From assembly GCA_947652115.1 (NCBI GenBank), contig OX393564.1, forward strand, positions 164,218 through 228,217: 64,000 nucleotides of DNA, in the 5' to 3' direction. The number at the start of each line of letters is the position of its first letter. Within the stretch, counting starts at the first letter, position 1. Origin of the DNA: Blastomussa wellsi (lineage: Eukaryota; Cnidaria; Anthozoa; Scleractinia; Plerogyridae). Below the pieces are notes generated by a model. The model was not told where the DNA came from. It made no database searches and saw only the letters and a program-made list of their open reading frames with translations. Positions 58,486 to 64,000 of the stretch are shown here, one piece after another. Made by a program: the position numbers and the translations under genes.

Positions 58486-59408
58486 AGTTAGCAGATGAAT
58501 TACATACACCAATACATCGTAAATTTACTCGGCGGCGTGTGATTACAAATCATATCGATGAAATATGGGCAAGTGATTTGGTTGAAATGCAGCAGTTTAG
58601 TAAATGGAATAAAGGCTATCGATATCTTCTAATGGTTATTGATGTATTCAGTAAATATGGTTGGATTATTCCATTAAAGGATAAGAAAGGTGAATCTGTC
58701 ACTGAAGCATTTAAATCAATATTCAAAGGAGGTAGAAAACCACAATATCTTTGGGTTGATAAGGGAAAAGAATTCTATAACAAACATGTGAAAGATTTAT
58801 TAGAGAAAAATGGGATACATATGTACTCAACTGAGAATGAAGAGAAGTCCTCAGTGGTTGAAAGATGGAATAGAACAATTAAATCCAAAATGTGGAAACA
58901 GTTCACTGTTCAAGGTAATACACAATATCTTGATATGTTACCAAAATTAGTAAATCAATACAACAACACAAAACATTCAAGCATAAAAATGACTCCAGTT
59001 GAGGCATCAAAGAAAAAGAATGAAGGTATAGTTTATTTTAATCTATATGGTGATATGGAAACATCAAAACAAAAACCTAAATTTAAAATAGGTGATAAGG
59101 TTAGAATATCTAAGTATAAAAGAAAGGTATTTGATAAGGGTTATACACCAAATTGGACAGAAGAAGTGTTTACAGTTGATAAGATTCAATACACGAATCC
59201 AATAACTTATAAGGTAAAAGATCTCAGAGGTGAAGATATTCAGGGAAGTTTCTATGAGTTTGAGTTGTTGAAAGCTAAGCAGGATGTTTTTCGTATTGAT
59301 AAAGTCATTCGTAGAGATTATAAAAAGAAACAAGCTTTAGTGAAGTGGAAGGGATATAGTGATGATTTCAATAGTTGGATTCCAATGAGGGATTTAGTAA
59401 ATGTATAA
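58449..59408 (+). CDS. Maverick integrase with C-terminal chromodomain
   Basis: Retroviral-type integrase. The catalytic residues are D in EIWASDLVEM, D in LWVDKGKEFYN and E in SSVVERWNRT. An SH3-like region follows (KIGDKVRISKYKRKVFDKGY), and then a chromodomain with ALVKWKGYSDDFNSWIP, which may steer integration to modified chromatin. The frame is open from about 58449, directly after the A-run that ends the PLA2 frame; the first ATG is downstream at about 58,557. All catalytic residues and the chromodomain aromatic residues are present. Confidence 0.9.
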   Translation, partial: RQQPSSEENWQVKLADELHTPIHRKFTRRRVITNHIDEIWASDLVEMQQFSKWNKGYRYLLMVIDVFSKYGWIIPLKDKKGESVTEAFKSIFKGGRKPQYLWVDKGKEFYNKHVKDLLEKNGIHMYSTENEEKSSVVERWNRTIKSKMWKQFTVQGNTQYLDMLPKLVNQYNNTKHSSIKMTPVEASKKKNEGIVYFNLYGDMETSKQKPKFKIGDKVRISKYKRKVFDKGYTPNWTEEVFTVDKIQYTNPITYKVKDLRGEDIQGSFYEFELLKAKQDVFRIDKVIRRDYKKKQALVKWKGYSDDFNSWIPMRDLVNV

Positions 59409-59442
59409 ATATAAAAAATATATAATATATATATATATATAG

Positions 59443-60365
59443 AATGGAACTCCAAAAAAACATTGTACAAAAATGAAAAATTAAATGTTGAAATCAATTG
59501 TTATATTGATAACAAAAATGAGTTATGGTTTCGGGGTAAGGAGATAGCTCAGATATTGGATTACGCTGATACGAAAAAAGCAATTAAAAAAAATGTACAT
59601 GTTGAGGATAAAAAATTAATTGATTTCAAAATATGGCAAAATCCTTCAGGGGACCTGAAATCCCCCCAAGCTGAAATATTACAAAATCCTTCAGGTCTAA
59701 ACAATAGACCCCAAGCTGACAGCAGAATGGAGGACAATAAATTATCAAATCCTTCATGGACAAAAACGGTCCCCCAAGCTGACAGTAAAAATCCTTCAGG
59801 TGTCTCAAATACGCCCCAAGAAACAACTCGAAAATGTTATTTTATAAATGAATCCGGTTTGTACTCATTAATGCTTTCTTCTAAAAAACCACAAGCAAAA
59901 GAATTCAAACACTGGATAACAAGTAAAGTATTACCATCAATTAGAAAAAAAGGTTATTATAAAATTAATAGCAATAAATTAGTAATTGAGAATGAAAATG
60001 ATTTACATTATAAAGTTGTTAATTTTATAAGAAAAAAATACCCACAAACTCTTATGATTGCTGGTTTTGGAGAACATCAAATAACATCATGTATGAGAAT
60101 AGCATCTTGGAAGAAAGGATATATGCCAGGACAATGTGATCTCATGATAATGAATCCAACAAGTAAATATAATGCTCTTTGTTTAGAATTTAAAAGCCCT
60201 ACTGGTTCATATCAAGTGAGTAAAAAACAGTTGGAAATGAAGGATATGTATATTAAAAACAAATGCAAATACTTTATCAGCAATTCTTATGATGATGTTA
60301 TATTTGAAATAATGAAACATTTGGAAGAAAGTTATAAATATTTAAAATGTAGAAAAAAGAGATGA
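59443..60365 (+). CDS. BRO-N domain protein with VRR-NUC-type nuclease
   Basis: The BRO-N domain has ELWFRGKEIAQILDYADTKK and the C-terminal half CYFINESGLYSLMLSS then PSIRKKGYY. The two halves are separated by a low-complexity insert of about 70 residues with repeated NPSG...PQA units (59637-59822). The C-terminal domain has GQCDLMIM, LEFKSPTGSYQVSKKQ, the D-ExK-type nuclease signature of VRR-NUC enzymes. Together this suggests DNA binding plus DNA cleavage during replication or repair. ATG 59443 lies after the TATATATAGA tract, but an A7 run at 59455-59461 puts the domain in another frame, so the start region is frameshifted or slips. Confidence 0.75.
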
Positions 60366-60417
60366 TATCATTTTAAACGCAATTAAAAATATAAAAAATA
60401 TATAATATATATATAGA

Positions 60418-60644
60418 ATGGAAAATCAGACTGTAAAGAGAGGCCCTGGAAGACCAAGAAAATATTTCACTGAAGAAGAAAGAAAGACAGCAACAGACCA
60501 TACTTTACTAAATACATGTTAACTACAGAATGGAGATGTATCGACTGTGGAAATAGAAATTATACTATGGCTGGTAAATTCAGTCATTTAAAAACAAAGA
60601 AGCATAAGAAAAATGCTAACACTCAAGCTAAAAATAAGTATTAA
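60418..60644 (+). pseudogene. Small AT-hook and zinc-finger protein, frameshifted
   Basis: ATG 60418 after TATATATATAGA. The first frame encodes an AT-hook-like KRGPGRPRKYFT and stops near 60,523. The adjacent frame continues with the finger CIDCGNRNYTMAGKFSHL ending in KTKKH, to TAA at 60642-60644. The finger resembles the protein at 47623-47937. It is likely a small DNA-binding regulator, now broken by a frame change around 60,500. Confidence 0.6.
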
Positions 60645-60768
60645 ATTATATTTAGTTCTGAATTTGATTTAGTATTAAATTTAATACTAAACCAAATTAG
60701 CTAGCTACCTGATATCCAAAAATAAACGCACTTGAAGAAATATTTTTTATATAAATATATAATATAGA

Positions 60769-63700
60769 ATGTCTCTTTTCCAGCTACTCTCAACTCGATA
60801 CTACAAAACCGCTAAAAAATTAGGTTATAAATGGTTAGATCTAGTTAGCAAAACAACCAGATAAAATGTAATTAATAATGTTGAATTACAACAAATTATT
60901 AAGAAACACAAGCAAGATAAAATCAAAAATAAACAACACTTGGAAAAGTTAAAAAAAATCAAAAAAGAGCATAAGAGAATAATGAAACAATATAAACCAA
61001 AAACGGAGATAGAGCAATTGAATCAAGCATTGAAGGGTTATACTAAGTCTTTTGAAATTGGTATTAAAAATGATAAAGACCCACTTATACAATTAAAGTC
61101 GACAAGACAAGCACTTGAATATCATATCATAGAAATATTAAAATCTGAAAAAGGATTAAAATTTGTTGAAACATTGAAGGTAACATTTGAAAAATTAGCA
61201 AATGATGGACAAATTAATAAAGCTGCTTATTTTAATAGTACACCACAAACTATTATAAATGAAACTGAAATAAAAGAATCATTTAATTTATCAAAACAAC
61301 AAATATTAAAGTGCTACTATGATCAAATTCTCGATGTTTATATTTTCATATTTTCGTGCACAATACAAATGTCCTAGATATCTTGCCAAATTTCAACCCG
61401 TTACAAACTTTAGAAGTCATGTTTTGGGACTTTTATTTCCGAGAGTTTACAGCCGCCATTAATTCTCCTTGTTCCAAGGCTTGGTTGAGAATTTGAGAAA
61501 ATGATGCCATTTTCTCAAAATACCTCACGGGTTGAAATTATAACAACAACAAGTACAGAAAATTGCACGAAGATAACGTCCAAAGCTTTTATTCTTTTTC
61601 GTGCGCTTTTCTGTACTAATTGTTATTATAATTTCAACCCGTGAGGTATTTTGAGAAAATGACGTCATTTTCTCAAATTCTCAAACAAGCCAAGGAACAA
61701 GCAGAATTAATGGCGGCCGTAAATTCTCGGAAGTAAAAGTCCAAAAAAGACAACTTGTAATGTTTGTAATGGACTGAAATTTGGCAAGATACCTGAAAAA
61801 GTCGTACTATTAACGAAAATGTAACAAAATGGATATCGAAAATTTCATCGTAGTAGCACTTTAAATAAAGTTGCTCAATGGGTATCTGAAGGTTCTGGTT
61901 GGACTATTAAATCTGTTGATAATCATTATCTTAATGTTGTGAAATATGAACCATTGAAAGGCACATCATATATTAATCTACCACCAGAACTTAGAAATAG
62001 TAAAAAAGGATTGATTAATATTAAGAATGAGGATAATGAATGTTTCAGATGGTGTCATATTCGGTATTTAAACCCACAAGATAAAGATCCACAGAGGATT
62101 AAAAAATCTGATAAACAATATATACAAAAGCTAAATTATACTGGGATTGAATTCCCAGTAACTACTAAGCAGTATAATAAAATTGAGAAGCAAAATGAGA
62201 TTAACATAAATGTTTTCGGTTATGAAAACAAACAACCATATCCCATATATGTGTCAAAAGACAGTTTGAAGATAATATGAATTTATTATTGATAACTGAA
62301 AATGATAATAAGCATTACGTATTAATCAAAGATTTTAACAGATTTATGTACAATCAAACAAAACATGAACATATGAAGCACTTTTGTATGCATTGTCTTC
62401 TATGTATCAGCTCTGAAAGAGTATTAAATAATCATAAAGAAAATTGTATTCAAGTAAATGGAACCCAAGCTGTAAAAATGCCAGATAAAAATAATAATGT
62501 ATTAAAATTCAATAATCATCATAAAGAACAGCCTGTGCCATTTGTGATCTACGCAGACTTTGAAGCTATAACAGAAAAAATATCAGGCTGTCAGCAGAAA
62601 GATTCAAAGTCATATACTGAACAATATCAAAAGCATACAGATTGTGGATTTGGTTATAAAATTGTATGTTGTTATAATGATAAATATAGCAAACCTCTTA
62701 CAATATATAGAGGTGAAAAGGCTGTATATAAATTTATGGAAAAGATGCTTGATGAAGTTAAATATTGTAAAGGCATTGTCAAGAAGCATTTTAACAAACC
62801 ATTGAGAATGACAAATGATGATGAATATGAATTCCAAAAAGCTAAAGAATGCCATATCTGTGATAAACCATATACCGAAAAAGATATTCAAGTTCGAGAT
62901 CATTGCCATATTACTGGTAAATACAGAGGCTCAGCCCATCAAGAATGTAATCTAAAACTAAGAGTAAATCCAGAAGAGATAAAAATTCCTGTTATATTCC
63001 ATAATTTGAGAGGATATGATTCACATTTCATAATGCAAGAGATTGGTGAAATAGTTAAAAATCATACATACACAAATAAGAAAGGTGAAGAGAAACAGAT
63101 GAATATCAATGCTATACCCAACAATATGGAAAAGTATATGGCATTTATGTTAGGTAATCATTTAACCTTTATTGATAGTTTTCAGTTTATGAGTTCTAGC
63201 TTAGAAAAACTTGTAAGTAATATACCAAAAGAAGCATTAAAATATACCTCAGAAATTTTTAAAGGTAAAAAACTTGATTTAATGGCTAGGAAAGGTGTTT
63301 ATCCTTATGATTATATGGATAGTTTTGATAAGTTCAATAAAAAGCTACCATCAAAAGAAGAGTTTTACAGCATATTAAATGATGAACATATATCAGATGA
63401 AGACTATAAACATGCTCAAAATGTTTGGAATACATTTAATTTGAAAAATATGGGAGATTATCATAATTTATACATTAAATCAGACATATTACTATTAGCT
63501 GATGTATTTGAAAACTTTAGAAAAACAGGTTTACAATATTATAAGCTAGATCCTTGTCATTATTTCTCATCTCCAGGGTTATCATGGGATGCTATGTTAA
63601 AAATGACTGATATTAAATTAGAATTAATAACTGATATTGATATGTTTTTATTCATTGAAAAGGGAATGAGAGGGGGAATCAGTTATATTGCTAATCGTTA

Positions 63701-64000
63701 TGGAAAAGCTAATAATAAATATATGAAAAATTATAATAAAAATGAACCATCTAAATATATTATGTATCTTGATGCTAATAATTTATATGGATGGGCAATG
63801 AGTCAATATCTTCCAGCTGGAGGATTTAGATGGCTTACAGAAAAACAGATTAATAAGTTTAATGTTAATAAGATCAGAGATGATAGCGAAAAAGGATATA
63901 TATTAGAAGTCGATTTAGATTATCCAGAAAAACTTCATGATTTGCATAATGACTACCCAGCTGCTGCTGAAAAAATAACTGTTCAAAAAGATATGTTATC
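60769..64000 (+). pseudogene. Protein-primed DNA polymerase B (Maverick 2), interrupted and continuing past the window
   Basis: ATG 60769 after ATATAATATAGA. The frame meets TAA at 60862-60864, continues (QALKGYTKSFEIG) to 61309, is interrupted by a MITE (61310-61864 with duplicated TTAA), resumes in the same frame to 62280, and changes frame there. The next frame is open from 62278 to the window end. It carries fingers CMHCLLC, exonuclease I IYADFEA, an endonuclease VII-like CHICDKPYTEK...DHCHITGKYRG, exonuclease II HNLRGYDSHF, exonuclease III YIKSDILLLADVFE and polymerase motif A LDANNLYGWAMSQ. Motifs B and C lie outside the window. Confidence 0.88.
61310..61860. mobile_element. 551-bp foldback MITE in Maverick 2 polymerase gene
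   Basis: TTAA at 61306-61309 and 61861-61864. The ends AGTGCTACTA and TAGTAGCACT lead into inverted arms of roughly 240-250 bp with a short centre (about 61,560-61,620). Non-coding. The insertion plus TTAA adds 555 bp, a multiple of three. Confidence 0.88.

Larger units (their letters stand above)
47098..64000. mobile_element. Maverick 2: AT-rich Maverick/adintovirus-like element, right end outside window
   Basis: The left edge is inferred from AGTAGTATAG at 47098, which resembles the AGTAGTATG start of Maverick 1, and from the fall in GC content after about 47,150. The gene set includes major and minor capsid, packaging ATPase, adenain-like protease, fiber-like protein, PLA2-like protein, integrase and protein-primed polymerase B, which continues past the window end. 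The right TIR and target duplication are not visible, so the edge is not proven. Confidence 0.88.

Overview
This window looks like animal (metazoan) nuclear DNA, probably from a marine invertebrate such as a cnidarian or stony coral. The evidence is a spliced host gene with GT-AG introns, a tRNA-derived SINE, and a dense mix of piggyBac, Tx1/L1-like and CR1-like LINEs, BEL/Pao, Ty3/gypsy, Penelope-like and Maverick/Polinton elements. The host assignment is inference from these families, not from a search. No rRNA, CRISPR or bacterial operon signals are present.

Layout. 1-1.57 kb holds repeats and a fossil pogo/Tc1-type transposase fragment. 1.572-5.267 kb is a structurally complete piggyBac transposon with TTAA duplications, 12-bp terminal inverted repeats and a two-exon transposase. 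5.64-9.6 kb carries eight clean internal exons of phosphoglucomutase, with MITEs in its introns; the first and last exons are not seen. 9.6-15.6 kb is non-coding apart from a SINE and a TTAA MITE that was itself hit by a 5'-truncated Tx1/L1-like LINE with a 15-bp target duplication.

15.6-39.0 kb is a nested set of elements. A decayed BEL/Pao retrotransposon was split by a CR1-like LINE with a 2A-like motif. It was split again by a second Tx1-like LINE that contains a Penelope-like element, and then by a complete 12.6-kb Maverick (Maverick 1; 24.250-36.832 kb). Maverick 1 encodes double-jelly-roll major capsid, penton-type minor capsid, packaging ATPase, integrase and protein-primed DNA polymerase, all with breaks or truncations except the minor capsid.

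39-47 kb holds TTAA and foldback MITEs, a duplicated exon-like block and a rearranged Ty3/gypsy element (42.05-46.04 kb). From about 47.1 kb to the window end is a second, AT-rich Maverick/adintovirus-like element (Maverick 2) that runs off the right edge. It carries a richer gene set: zinc-finger proteins, a candidate VLTF3-like late transcription factor, a small membrane protein, a fiber-like protein, packaging ATPase, a PPxY-bearing structural protein, penton, major capsid, a pX/pVI-like protein, an adenain-like protease, a phospholipase A2-like protein next to a chromodomain integrase, a BRO-N/VRR-NUC nuclease and a protein-primed polymerase.

How the genes fit together. Maverick 2 reads as an endogenous virus: the capsid genes build the shell, the ATPase packages DNA, the protease has recognisable candidate cleavage sites in two neighbouring proteins, PLA2 and fiber suggest entry functions, and polymerase plus integrase give replication and integration. 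Nearly every gene starts directly after a TATA-rich tract, which together with the VLTF3-like gene suggests self-directed transcription. Both Mavericks carry inactivating breaks, so this copy of each is probably not autonomous.
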